Shown here: in pieces, positions 46,391-56,790 of the stretch
Numbering within the stretch: position 1 is the stretch's first letter
Layout: each line of letters opens with the position of its first letter
Assembly (NCBI RefSeq): GCF_032062135.1
Contig: NC_092861.1
Span: 142,794,641 to 142,858,640 of the forward strand
Direction: 5' to 3'
Source: Pyxicephalus adspersus
Taxonomy: Eukaryota; Chordata; Amphibia; Anura; Pyxicephalidae
Length of the DNA stretch: 64,000 nt
Made by a program: the position numbers and the translations under genes
Notes under the pieces: generated by a model
Seen by the model: the letters and a program-made list of their open reading frames with translations, nothing else
What the model was told of the DNA's origin: nothing
The model's database searches: none

Positions 46391-46924
46391 TAATCAAAAG
46401 AGGAAAAATGTTTGTATTGGTTGCTCCATTGTCTTCCCCAGTGCCTGTTACAGCCTGTAAGGTAGGTACAGCCAAGGATCATGATTCCCAGTGGGTGAAA
46501 AGCTGATCCAATGCAGGAGAAATGAGTGGCGCCAATCCACTTCTCAGTGTCAGGAGGAGAACTGAAACACTGTGAATATAAGCAGGGACATTTTTTATAT
46601 CTTGAGAATTGCTTTTGCGGGGGAAGGGGATGTAAAGAGTTCTTGATGAAGGGGAATGTGATGTACTGGGGACGGGGAATTTTTTCTATATGTTGAAGAT
46701 TGCTTAGGTGAGCTAACAGGACATGAAGAGGTGAAGTTCTCGGGGTGGAGAGATTTTTGATGTGTGTGGAAAATTGCCTAAGAGGAACAATTGTTGGGGA
46801 AGGTGAATGTTACTGGGGAGTGATTGAATGGCGTTTATTTGGTATCATCTGCTGTGTTGTTTATTTTTATTACAGTACATTTATTTCAGCATAAATTTGT
46901 CTCTGTTTTTTCAACTAGGGTGTA

Positions 46925-47880
46925 GGTAAGGAAGTGATAGGCAAAGGTGTGATAGTTGTGATAGGTAAAGGTGTGGTAGATTAGGATTAGATAGGTAAGA
47001 GTGTGGTAGGTAAAGTTGGAGCAGAAAAGAGTGTGGTAAGTAAGGGTGTGATAGGTGAGGGCATGGTAGGTAAGAATGTGATAGGCAAGGGTACAGTAAG
47101 CAAGTTTCTGATAGGTAAGGGTGTAGTAGCTAAGGATGTACTAGGTAAGGGTATGGTGGGGAAGGATGTGATAGGTAAGGACGTGATAGGTAAGGATGTG
47201 ATAGGTAAGGGTGTGGTAGATAAGGGTGTGATAAGTAAGGGTATGGTAGGTATGGATGTGATAGGTAAGGGTATTGTGGGGAAGGATGTGGTAGGTTTGG
47301 GTGTGATAAGTAAGGGTATGATAGGTAAGGGTGTGATAGGTAAGGGTGTGGTAGACAAGGGTGTGATAAGTAAGGGTGTGATAGGTAAGGATGTGATAGG
47401 TAAGGGTGTGGTAGGGAAGGATGTGGTAGGTTTGGGTGTGATAAGTAAGGGTATGATAGGTAAGGGTATGGTAGGTATGGATGTGATAGGTAAGGGTATG
47501 GTAGGGAAGGATGTGATAGGTAAAGGTATGGTAGGTAAGAGCGTGGTAGATAGAGGTGTGATAAGTAAGGGTATGATAGGTAAGGGTGTGATAGGTAAGG
47601 GTGTGGTAGATAAGGGTGTGATAAGTAAGGGTGTGATAGGTAAGGATGTGCTAGGGAAGGATGTGATAGGTAAGGGTATGGTAGGTATGGATGTGATAGG
47701 TAAGGATGTGATAGGTAAGGGTATGGTAGGTAAGAGCGTGGTAGATAGAGGTGTGATAAGTAAGGGTATGATAGGTAAGGGTGTGGTAGGTATGAATGTG
47801 ATAGGTAAGAGTGGTAGCGAAGGGTATAGTAGGTTTAGGTGTGATAGGTAAGGGTATGATAGGTAAGGGTGTGTTGTGGA
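46925..47880 (+). repeat. 15-bp minisatellite with higher-order pattern
   Basis: About 60 units of GTGATAGGTAAGGGT with variants (GTGGTAG, GTATGATAG, ATAAG, GGAAGGAT). Because 15 is divisible by 3 and the unit has no stop, one plus frame stays open for 282 codons as VIGKG repeats and a minus frame for 123. It is not a gene: there is no non-repeat coding. A block of about seven units at 47309-47400 is repeated with few changes at 47561-47650. Confidence 0.95.
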
Positions 47881-48755
47881 TAAGATATGGGTATAGAATG
47901 GGGCAGCGACGTTTCAAACCCTATAGAGCCTGAATTTGAAAATCTGGCATTCCAGGTTGTCTAGCTGTTTTTAGATACAAAAGGTAACTATTTCTGTATT
48001 TATTATCTAAGCAAAATTAATATTTTAAAGTCTTCCCTAAATGAAAATAAATCTTTTTAGGCTGAGGTCATTTTTAAACTGGGATATCCATAAAAAGCCC
48101 GCATGTCAGTATGTTTACACATATGTACATGCCTAGTGAATATAAAGCTGGATTTCTGGTTATATTTTAACTTCCAGGCAGTTGTAGCAGCTGAATACCT
48201 GGCTACAGCTCCACAACAGCCCAAGTCTTGTCAGTCTGCAGAGTTTTTTACCGAGTGCACCTGCTGCACAGATGGTGAATTTTACTGGCTGCCAGTCTGG
48301 AGAAACGTAACATATGTCCTTCTGAGACTGTGCCTGAAATAACTTTATCTGCTTTCTTTATGGAGTTCTACATTTGCAAATATGGCTTTCTACGCTGGGC
48401 TGACTTCTCGCTGACCCCTGCATGAACACCTTATAGCATGCGCAAGCTGTACAGCCCCATTGTCCATAATTGGGATGCACAGTGTGTGGCTGCAACTGTG
48501 ACCGCATAAATTTCCAAGAAAAAAAAGTATTCCTGGAGTTAAACATTATAATTTGACATTTAAAGAAGAAAATCTGCTAAAATTTTAATTTGCAATTAAT
48601 TATTAATAAAACTCGTCCTTTGCAGCCAACTGTAGCATTCCAAAATTGCCAAAATTTTGTTACCATTTTACCATTTTTTTACTACTTCATTACAAATCTT
48701 TAACACAGGATTTGTTAAAATTTTATTCTCACGTAGTGTGTAGTGTTGACTCACT
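47881..48755. other. Intergenic, no gene supported
   Basis: The 79-codon frame at 48103-48342 follows a TTTTAACTTCCAG acceptor-like site, but it has no matching donor and no recognised domain. Confidence 0.45.
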
Positions 48756-48758
48756 GAG

Positions 48759-48960
48759 TCTGATTTATTAAAGCTCTCCAAGGCTAGAGGATACACTTTT
48801 ATCAGTGAAGGTGGGTGATCCAGTAATCCTGGAATAGATCTGGTCCAGGATTGAAAACATTTGCTAACAAATAGCAAATAACTTGGGAAATACATTCCAG
48901 GTTTGCTGGATCACCCTGAAAGTGTATCCTCGCCTTGGAGAGCTTTAATAAATCTGCCCC
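48759..48960. mobile_element. Foldback MITE family G, copy 3
   Basis: Well preserved: GATTTATTAAAGCTCTCCAA and TTGGAGAGCTTTAATAAATC are outer arms in exact inverted complement for 20 bases. The centre is in the opposite direction to copy 1 and keeps TTTGCTAACAAATAGCAAAT, the target used by the piggyBac-like insertion in copy 4. Confidence 0.85.
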
Positions 48961-49140
48961 ACTGTGTTACCTCGAAAGCTGCAGAGAGCTTAAGGTCAAA
49001 TTGCATGCATCCCCAGCATCACCCAGGCTGATTATGTCTTTGAGTATATACTGACCTCAGGAAGTAATTGTCTAAAGGTATACTGGGGATGCAATGTTCC
49101 TCTTTTAGAGCCCAACTACAACGATGAATTTTTTAATATT

Positions 49141-49482
49141 AGTATTAAACAGTATTTATATAGCACCAATCTATTACGCAGAGCTGAACATTAAATAGGA
49201 GTTGCAAATGACAGACAGTGATACAGGAGGAGGAGAGGACCCTGCCCAGAAGAGCTTACAATCTAAGAGGTGGGGAAAGTAACACACAATAGGGGGGGGG
49301 GGATATGGAATGGTGGGTGAGTAGTGAGGGTTTAAAAAACAGAAGAAGACTGATAGGTGAGTTTTAATAGATGGTGTTTGAGTGCTCTTTGAAATGAGGA
49401 AGACCATTCCAGAGAGTTGGCGCAGCTCTAGAAAAGTCTTGGAGCCGTGCATGTGAAGAGGTTATGAGAGACAAAATCATTA
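49141..49482 (-). mobile_element. L2/CR1-type LINE 3' end
   Basis: The minus frame gives ITSSHARLQDFSRAAPTLWN then GLPHF, the same C-terminal motif as 41.7 kb, followed by a 3' UTR with TTGTAAGCTCTTCTGGGCAG and the ATT-rich tail at 49141. 5'-truncated. Confidence 0.8.
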
Positions 49483-50375
49483 GCATGCAAGTACATTCAT
49501 TAACCCTCCCTGAAAGTGCAACCCCAACTCTTGCCCCCTGAAGATGTACAAAGATGTACCTGCAATATAGCGGGGTCAATTAACTCTACCAAACAAAAGA
49601 ACAAGAATTTACTTTCTTCTGGATCACCTACCGCTCTGATCTACTCCTGCACCCACCAAAGGAAAATACACAGCACCGAGGTAAAGGGGAAGAGGGGCAC
49701 AGACCCTGCCACCTCATCACAGTGCAGCCCTTGGGGCCCGACCTATCCCCAGACAACGAGGAGAAAGAGCATGCAGAGCCCCTTTGTATATTTTAGCTTT
49801 TTTAGGAAGGAGCTTGGGAAGTGTGAAAAAAAGTGGAAGTTTGGCACATGCATCTTTTTATGACACGGAGCAAAGAAAATTTGCCCAGGAGGTTTCCTTT
49901 AAAATGTCAGGGCAAAGTTAACTAAAAATACACAATACATTGTTGCAATATATGCAGCTACATGTGCCACCTTTGCCCCCATCCTTCTCATTGGACAATG
50001 AATAACTGGTGAGATCACTTTTTGTCCAATGAGCAGACTGAAGAAGGAGAGGGGCCTTTGGATAAAAGCTGCAAAGTTAAGTCAAAAATTCGGGTCAATG
50101 TTATCAGTAGCTGATATCACCATGAATCTTTATAAACAGAATCATATTTTTTTTTTTAGATTTTAAAGGTTATACTGTTCGTTTGTATGCATTTCAGCTT
50201 TTTATTTTCTAATATTCTAGAGTCCCATATTTATGGTAAATGTACTTGGGCACCAGCAAAAAAGAAAAGCCAACGGCATTTTGCAGAATGCACCGTGTGC
50301 CCAGATCTGATGCTTTTACTTCACTCATCAAATCTGTTCCACCTCTCTCTTATTGTAATGAGGCTTTAAGAGGAA
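49483..50375. other. Intergenic, no gene supported
   Basis: The 115-codon frame at 49516-49863 has no domain. GCCAATGAGAAGG-like inverted words near 49985-50040 (TCATTGGACAATGAAT, TTTGTCCAATGAGC) form a small foldback. Confidence 0.4.
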
Positions 50376-50379
50376 AGCT

Positions 50380-51170
50380 CTTCCCCTTATTTCACTCTGG
50401 CCGGGCATTTGCCAAAATTTCTTTTTTTCCGCTTAAGTATCTTAGCCGTAGCGGCAGATTCCTTTTCTGCATGGCATTTGTCACAACATGAATCACATCG
50501 CCCTCCCTTCCCGGGGCCCTGCACCGCTCGCTATCTTCATAACAACATTTGCTGTGTAGGACTTCTTTTTTCTTTTAGTCTTCTTGAGTTCCAAGCTGGC
50601 AGGAGACTTTTGGCCACTCCGCCGTTCTGCCGGCAAGTCTTCAAGCTCCTCGGTTGAGCGCAGAATTACTCAGGCTTGGCAGCGAGGTGCTCGGCAATCT
50701 GAAACTCATGAAGACTAAATTGGGTTTAAAACCTTCCAATCTCAATCCTCTAAAGACTATTTATCGAATTAACTTTGCAGACTTTTCAATTTTACCGTAT
50801 CGCCCCCTTTATTTGGTCATTAATTAATCATTGTAAGATGGCCTTGAAACTCTCCCCGTCGATTGGTTGTAAATGCGCTGAGGGGGTAACCTCTCGCTGA
50901 TGTATTATGGCCATAACTGTATTTTAATATTTCCAAATTTCTTCCAAAGGAAGTTAATCTCCATTCTATTTATGGATGTGGTCGGACGGTTATTTGACGC
51001 GGAAATTTAGTTTATGCTTTATAATGAAGGTAAATTTGTTTTTTTCTCTGAAATTATAAGGGCAAGAAGGAATCAAGGCGCCAAGTCTTAATTAGCACAT
51101 CCCATCCGCTAGGCGCATTCATATCCAGTTATTAAGTTTAAAGTACTAATTCTGCCTTTGTCGTCTAAAC
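50380..51170. promoter_or_regulatory. Candidate conserved non-coding block (strongest)
   Basis: About 790 bp free of recognisable repeats. It has CATTAATTAATCA at 50818-50830, CTTAATTAGCAC near 51088, TTATCGAATTAAC, GTCGATTGGTTG and GGTCATTAATTAA: dense homeodomain-type sites. CpGs are preserved (TTCTGCCGGC, GACGCGG). Frames are short. This texture differs sharply from both flanks, which are transposon-rich. Confidence 0.4.
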
Positions 51171-51239
51171 TTTTTTTTATTTAAAAAGCAATAGGTATCT
51201 TTTAAATTATTCAGTTTTCCAAATAGCAAATTAAAAAAA

Positions 51240-51525
51240 AAAGCATTATATTTTTTAACATTTTTGCACTTTTTGAAAGGTTTACATAGCACATGTTTTC
51301 ATGCGTTATGATGTATTGCATTAAGGCAACCCATTCATTTTGAATTAGCTTGGCACACCTCAAAAAGACAGCTGCAGCATTTTTGTTGACGCAGCTGCAC
51401 CACAATGCATGCTATTGCATTATAATGCGCTGTACTGCAGGTGCATTGGCAGCTACTGTGCATGGGCATCAAAGTGCCATTGCAAATAAATAGCAGTGCA
51501 ATGCATCTTGAACCATTAGTTACTT
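51240..51525. other. Possible diverged repeat
   Basis: CATTGCATTATAATGCGC and GCAATGCATC words with several TGCA/ATTGCA repeats suggest a decayed MITE. I cannot define its ends. Confidence 0.3.
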
Positions 51526-51527
51526 TT

Positions 51528-52270
51528 GGGCCTGATTTATAAAGGTCATTTTTAAAAACAAAGTCATTTTCTATTTGTTAGCCTCCTGGGTGGTTCATTT
51601 CTGTATATGTCTAAAAACCCGTACATTGTATTTCATGAAAACTTATTTTACAGTATATTATATTATATTATATTATACAGTATATTATATTATATTATAA
51701 ACTCTTATATATATATAAGAGTTTAATAAAGTTTGAAACACAAAATCATGTCAAAATAATAAAATAAATACATTTAAAAAAAAATATTATACTCCTACTA
51801 TTATATTATACTGTAAAAAAATACATAAGACATTCATAATAAGACATATAAATTCGCTGTATTGCATTCAGTACAGTTATTTTGTATTGAATGCAATACA
51901 AATTAATTTGAAAATCCCGCCACTCGGCCAACGCAATGGCTGCATGCACCAAAGTCACCAGAAATTCCCGGGTGACTCATCAGATGCAGGGGACTCTGGC
52001 CGGAGGATGCGAGAGGACAGGGATCACAAAAAGATTTTTTATTTATTTATCATTGTTTTGCATTGGTTTACCTACCCTGAGTGTGGCTCGGGGTTACCGC
52101 TTTAACCATCTTTTTTTTTTACCCCAAACCACACTCAGGGTTACCGCTGGGAAGGTTAGCAAATGTTTTCAATTCTGGATCAAATCCATTCCAGGTTTTC
52201 TGGGTCACCCAGGTTCACTGATGTAAGTGTATCCTATCCAGCCTTTTACAGCTGTAATAAATCAGGCCCA
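51528..52270. mobile_element. Foldback MITE family G, copy 4, split by insertion
   Basis: The left part (51528-51581, GGGCCTGATTTATAAAGG to CTATTTGTTAG) and the right part (52160-52270, CAAATGTTTTCAATTCTGG to TAATAAATCAGGCCCA) belong to one G copy. The G consensus reads TATTTGTTAGCAAATG across the junction. The left arm also has a small internal deletion. Confidence 0.8.
51582..52155. mobile_element. piggyBac-like MITE nested in G, TTAG target
   Basis: Ends CCTCCTGGGTGGTT and, read inward from the right, CCTTCCCAGCGGTAACC. TTAG flanks both sides (51578-51581 and 52156-52159). The uninterrupted G consensus has a single TTAG here, so this is a true 4-base duplication. CCT...AGG ends with a 4-base TTA-type target fit piggyBac-like elements, which normally use TTAA. 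Near the right end, GAGTGTGGCTCGGGG and ACCACACTCAGGG form a hairpin. (TATTA)n lies at 51655-51700. Confidence 0.75.
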
Positions 52271-52608
52271 TTGAGTTGCAGTAATCACTCAATTTACCAC
52301 ACGTTTCTGCAAGCAAAAACAGCCTTAGAGGATAAATACAGACTTTTTTATTTTGTATTTTTTATTAATATTTGGCACTAAAAAAAATCTAAATGTTATG
52401 TATTTTAATCAAGGAAATATAAAATATTGAAAGCGGATATTTCTTACCTGGAGCCTAAAGCTGGCAGTGATGGATTTATCATGTTTCTAAACTGCTTCCT
52501 TGGGTCAGACACTACATGTAGGGTCTACCCATAGCAGCCCATAGAGAATGAATAGGGGTGGAAATGAGTGTTTTAGTACCACTCACTGTAAAATAGGCAA
52601 ACCAGGTT
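52271..52608. other. Intergenic, nothing recognised
   Basis: AT-rich; no frame or repeat supported. Confidence 0.5.
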
Positions 52609-52616
52609 CTTTAGGA

Positions 52617-52952
52617 CAAGGGTCGTGGCCATGGCCGCCTGACAGGTGGGGTGTAAGAGCACGGAGACCAGCGGTGGTCCGTGGCTCTGGCTGGCGCACC
52701 CCCCAGTGGGGTCAGGAGAAGGACCCCACTTGGGGGGCACTGGCCAGAGCCGCGGACCATGTCTCCGGTACACATCGCAGGCCCACTCTCCCATCACAGG
52801 TCTGAGTGGCAGGTTCTGGCATTAGGAGGTCTCTCAGGGGGAAGTTTTTTCCCCTTTGAGTGACACAGAACTTCGAACTGCTCAATCCAGAGCAGAAGTC
52901 CAGAGTCCGTAAATTTAGTGGTCCGCAAGCTGCAAAAGGTTGGGGACCACTG
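52617..52952 (-). mobile_element. hAT-like MITE family B with TSD
   Basis: The right end AAAGGTTGGGGACCACTG is the intact B terminus; the left end CAAGGGTCGTGGCCATGG is diverged. The flanks CTTTAGGA (52609-52616) and CTTTAAGA (52953-52960) match at 7 of 8 positions. The GC-rich interior (GGCTCTGGCTGGCGCACC, CACTCTCCCATCACAGG) produces several incidental frames. Confidence 0.8.
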
Positions 52953-52960
52953 CTTTAAGA

Positions 52961-53278
52961 AGTGTCTGGAAAGGACACCAGAAGCAACATGGGAGCTGCT
53001 CTCCTCAGTGCAGGTCTAAAAATAGTATTTTAAATAGATTAGAGAAGAGTTAACAAATTTGTTGAGCTTTTTTTTATTCCCATCATCCCTATTTAGGTAA
53101 TTCCGAGAGTTCATGGAGACAGCACAAGCTGCTGTCAAAACTCTATGTGGCCTCCAGAACATCTATATCCAGCTATTCTTTGATATCCAGCCACTAGTTC
53201 AGAAGGTTGTTTTACAGCAGCCCTACCTGGGTTTCATTCATTATTCATGACCACCTAACATCTGTGCCTGGCAAACCC
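52961..53278. other. Intergenic, nothing recognised
   Basis: No supported feature before the ribozyme-like motif. Confidence 0.45.
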
Positions 53279-53279
53279 C

Positions 53280-53325
53280 ATAATACCCCTGAGGAAGCCA
53301 AGTTAGGTGAAACACGTCGGGTAAA
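53280..53325 (+). ncRNA. Hammerhead-ribozyme-like motif, copy 5 (best preserved)
   Basis: Stem I: TACCC (53284-53288) pairs perfectly with GGGTA (53319-53323). Core CTGAGGA (53289-53295) fits CUGANGA. An extra A (53296) follows, then stem II GCC/GGT (53297-53299 with 53306-53308, one G-U), loop AAGTTA, GAAA (53309-53312), stem III of two pairs (A312-T317, C313-G316, loop AC) and cleavage triplet GTC ending at 53318. Every element of a minimal type I hammerhead is present in order. The extra A and the tiny stem III are departures; minimal stem III forms are known to work mainly as dimers. Confidence 0.6.
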
Positions 53326-53875
53326 GATAGACAGCTGCAATCATTTACTTTGGATGTTACTTTTGGACTTTAATCAGGCAATTTTACTTTAAATAACCAC
53401 AAGCTAGGGTGCAATTTGTCTAGGTATCACTTGTGGCAACTGAATTTTATATTGGTATACTGTATTTGTAATAACGTACGCTGCTTTGATTTGAATATTG
53501 GCAGAAAATATCTTCGTCTATTACAATTTAAATGGAGGACTTCCCTCGCCCTGTTTATAATGCAGAGGTAGCTTAGCCCCACTGCAAATGAATTTTAGAA
53601 TGTTATTCTGAAAAGCTTTATTGTTTATAAAGTTAATAATAATATACGTTTTTAAAGTTTGTAATGAATTAATCATGTCCCCACTTTAGGTAAACCCATC
53701 ATGGCGTCTACTTTTCCCCTCCTTTAGACTTAACAATAATTTATCAAGAGAGATGGGTTACCCTCAGCCCATGCGTGCCATCATATCCCTTTTTTGGCCT
53801 GAGGGTAACCCAACTTTCTTGATAAATTATTCCTAAGTAACAATTTAGGAGGAAAGCATCATTTTCATAGGATCA
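53326..53875. other. Intergenic with an inverted repeat
   Basis: AGACTTAACAATAATTTATC followed by AAGAGAGATGGGTTACCCTC (from about 53726) is mirrored by GAGGGTAACCCAACTTTCTT then GATAAATTATTCCTAAG (about 53791-53837). This is a ~40-bp-arm foldback with a ~35-base loop, probably a MITE core. Confidence 0.6.
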
Positions 53876-53883
53876 TCCTAGAC

Positions 53884-54109
53884 CAGTGGTCGCCAACCTT
53901 TTCAGACCTAGGGACCACTAAACTTATGGGCTCCGGACCGCGCATGTGTCCAGAGACACAACCCATCCAACGCCCTGAGGTTGTTATCAGTATGGGAGAC
54001 GTGGTCTGGATCAGGAGAAGGACCCAGTTGAGGGGCACATCGGTCAGAGCCATGGATCACCGCCTCATGGACTACCAGTGATCCCCGGACCACCGGTTGG
54101 CAACCTCTG
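53884..54109 (+). mobile_element. hAT-like MITE family B
   Basis: CAGTGGTCGCCAACCTTTTC at the left and GGTTGGCAACCTCTG at the right. The flanks TCCTAGAC (53876-53883) and TTCTGGAC (54110-54117) match at 6 of 8 positions. Confidence 0.8.
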
Positions 54110-54117
54110 TTCTGGAC

Positions 54118-55290
54118 CACAATCTCTTTTTCCAATATACTGGAATATATACAAGTTATATGGCTGCCATGCTGATCCTCAATCCTTTCTAGGTTCAGAG
54201 AGGTCAGGAGCCGTTATGTTTTTTGGTTCAACGACGGACAGCATTGAAGCAAAAGATTAGACATGACAGCCAAGAAACTGGAATTTTCAGAAGATGTTTC
54301 TCTCACCACAGGTTTCCTTTAGGCTATTTCTGTTATTTTATTAGTTTTCATTACTTCAGTTTAATGATATCGTCATATTTCCTTGCACACCGATGTACTT
54401 TCTGGATGCATCTGCTTGACCGCCCTTGAGTTTCCTTTGCAGAAGCGGACTGGACAAGGGGTGAAGGGAAGTGACCTCTGGTGTATGAACGGCTGCTTCC
54501 TGTCCAGGTTATCCCTGCCAATCATTCTATTATGAAGTCTTCTCCACACCAGCAGAATGAAAGATACTTCCTCTGGAGAGACTATATACCTGCTGGTTAC
54601 TCTTTTGTTCAATGCACAACGGAGGAATCGTCTCTGTTATCACCTCTGCCTTGGTTTCAATGGGTCATCAATTTCCCCTTTTCTCATAAAACCCCAAGTT
54701 TGCTCCTCTCCTCCGCTGTTTGTTATTCTTACTGTAGAAGAGACGGTTGTGGAGCCAAAGTACTCACCAATCTGTCATTATCAATTGTGAAGACCTTCCG
54801 AACCCATCAGAGCTGGAAAGGAGATTTTCTGGAACAGGTCACACACATGTAGCAGACTTCACACATCAGAGGAAATGTTCAGCATGATAAACACTTAATA
54901 AGAAGAAAAAAATAAGTTGTTTTTCTTCTGTGGAATGATTCAAGGTACATTCCAACCAGAGATGAAATGTCTAATGTTATATTGACTCACGGAAACCATC
55001 CTGGCTTTGGAGGAGCTCTGAATCCCAACGTTCATCTAATGGGCCTGGCTGCTCCGTTCACTCCATTCATTTGATTGCCGGTTGTATTATTGTTATTTTG
55101 AATGGCTGTGATGTTTGGTTGTGTAACCAAAGAGAGACACCTTATAGCACAAGGTATATAGGCAAAGGATGCACCCCCTCCCCTCCTCCCATGACCCCAG
55201 GTGCATGGACCAGGAAGGATTCATATGCAAAATATGGCTGGTGAATCCCATTCCATTGTTCATTTTTTTTTTTTGCCCGTTCCAAAATAC
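54118..55290. other. Intergenic, no gene supported
   Basis: Frames of 60-123 codons at 54223-54852 overlap on both strands without a recognised domain or splice signals. I keep open that an unrecognised exon lies here, but nothing shows it. Confidence 0.4.
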
Positions 55291-55292
55291 AA

Positions 55293-55451
55293 TCTTTTAG
55301 ATTGTGAGCTCTTCAAGGCACTCCTGTCGACATGGGAGGATTCGTCCTATGTCATTTTTTGTCTCTGTCGTTTGCTATCCATATTAATGTACAGTACAGT
55401 AATATGTTGGTGCTATATAAATACTGCTTATTAATAATAATGATAATAATA
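55293..55451 (+). mobile_element. LINE/SINE-type 3' tail
   Basis: TTAGATTGTGAGCTCTTCAA, TAATGTACAGTACAG, ATGTTGGTGCTATATAAATA, then (AAT)n. Only the shared tail is present, so it cannot be assigned to the LINE or the SINE. Confidence 0.7.
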
Positions 55452-55595
55452 CAAATTTAATTCAAAAAGTTACAAACTGACCTTCAGCCTTACCTTCAGT
55501 CTTGCACAGGTGTGAACGCTTAGGTTAGAATCTGCAGCAAGTCATCTAGTGGCTGTCTTCTTTTCTGGCTACGGAACGCCCAGCATCATCTAGCC

Positions 55596-55912
55596 CAGCG
55601 GTCGCCAACCGGTGGTCCAAGAGAAAACTTTGGTGGTCCGCGGCTCTGGACGGTGCAACCCCAAGGGGGGTCAGAAGAAGGACCCTGCTGGGAGGGCCCA
55701 CCTGAGCTCTTAACCATGTACCCCGTATGGATCACCAGCTCGGGGTCTCTGGACACAACCGGCCCATTCTCCCATCACAGGCTCAGATCTATGATGGGAG
55801 AGTGGGCAGGTTCCTGGCATCATGACGTCACTATGGGGGAAGTTTCTCGTGGAGTGACACCCGGCTCCCCTGCGCATGCACGGTCCGGAGCCAGTAAATT
55901 TAGAGCCCTCAG
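55596..55912 (+). mobile_element. hAT-like MITE family B, right end unresolved
   Basis: Starts CAGCGGTCGCCAACCGGTGG; the interior has GGTGGTCCGCGGCTCTGG, CCATTCTCCCATCACAGG and ACGGTCCGGAGCCAG. The right terminus and target duplication are not recognisable. The 125-codon frame inside is incidental. Confidence 0.65.
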
Positions 55913-56596
55913 CATGGCCCTTTCATTTGCTGGATTAAAAACTTTGCATTATCTAGGGCCACCTGCTGGCAAATGCTGTATGCCTGGGACCACCAGCTTC
56001 TCCAGAATCTCACCCTTCATGGCCGTTTGACATGTTTTTTTGGCGGCACCGTTTTCTGCAGTATTGTCAGTTCAGGCTGTGCAGGACCCCTTTATATAGG
56101 GAACAGACAATTTCCAAGAAGCAAAGAAAGCTTGTATACAGCCAATCAGCAAACGAGGTGAAACTATGTGAACAACCCTGCAGCTGCAAAAGTATAAAAA
56201 ACAGATCACAAAGTGTAGTGAAATAAATGAACATTGATCACTTACCTCCTAGACTGCAGCAGTAAAAAACTGAATGTTATGCAAGTTTAATGAGCTTGGT
56301 TCATCTCTGGTTTGCTAGCCATTATCTATAATTATTGCATACGGTGTCATGCACTTTATCCACCATGGGGGTCTATTTGTTAGATGTGTGGTTTGGACTC
56401 TTTCATACACAGGTCAGCAGGATGGTGTAAACCCCTATATGTGTGTCCACGACAGTCTGGGCTCACATGAAGTGGGCTGAATGGGGCCGGGACCGACTTA
56501 TAAATGTGCTGATCTTCCTGTATTGTCCAGTGATGAAATCTTCCATATACTATCCACCATACACTCCTCACAAGAGTGTGGAACATGACCACACTG
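55913..56596. other. Intergenic, nothing recognised
   Basis: No supported gene or repeat. Confidence 0.45.
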
Positions 56597-56790
56597 GGGC
56601 TGATTTATTAAAGTTCTCAAAGATTGGAGAAGAAAGACTACCATGGGGGAACCTGAGTTATCCAGCAAACCTGAATTGTAATTCATAATCCTGGCAAATG
56701 TTTTCAATCCTGGATCAGAACCATTGCATGTTTGCTGGATTACCCAGGTTCTCCCATGATAGTGTATCCTACCCAACCTCTAATTAATCA
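56597..56790. mobile_element. Foldback MITE family G, copy 5
   Basis: GGGGCTGATTTATTAAAG, TTATCCAGCAAACCTGAA, CAAATGTTTTCAATCCTGG and GTTTGCTGGATTACCCAGG in mirrored order. Confidence 0.8.

Noticed and set aside
47003..47851. 282-codon open frame of VIGKG-like repeats
   Set aside because: Produced by a stop-free 15-bp minisatellite; the opposite strand is open too and no non-repeat coding sequence flanks it.
48103..48342. 79-codon frame after an acceptor-like site
   Set aside because: No donor, no domain; probably decayed repeat sequence.
54481..54852. 123-codon frame
   Set aside because: Overlaps other frames, has no recognisable motif and no supporting splice sites; not enough to call an exon.
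55653..56030. 125-codon frame
   Set aside because: Lies mostly in a GC-rich hAT-like MITE (family B); GC-rich MITEs give incidental frames at 23.5, 52.6 and 55.6 kb alike.
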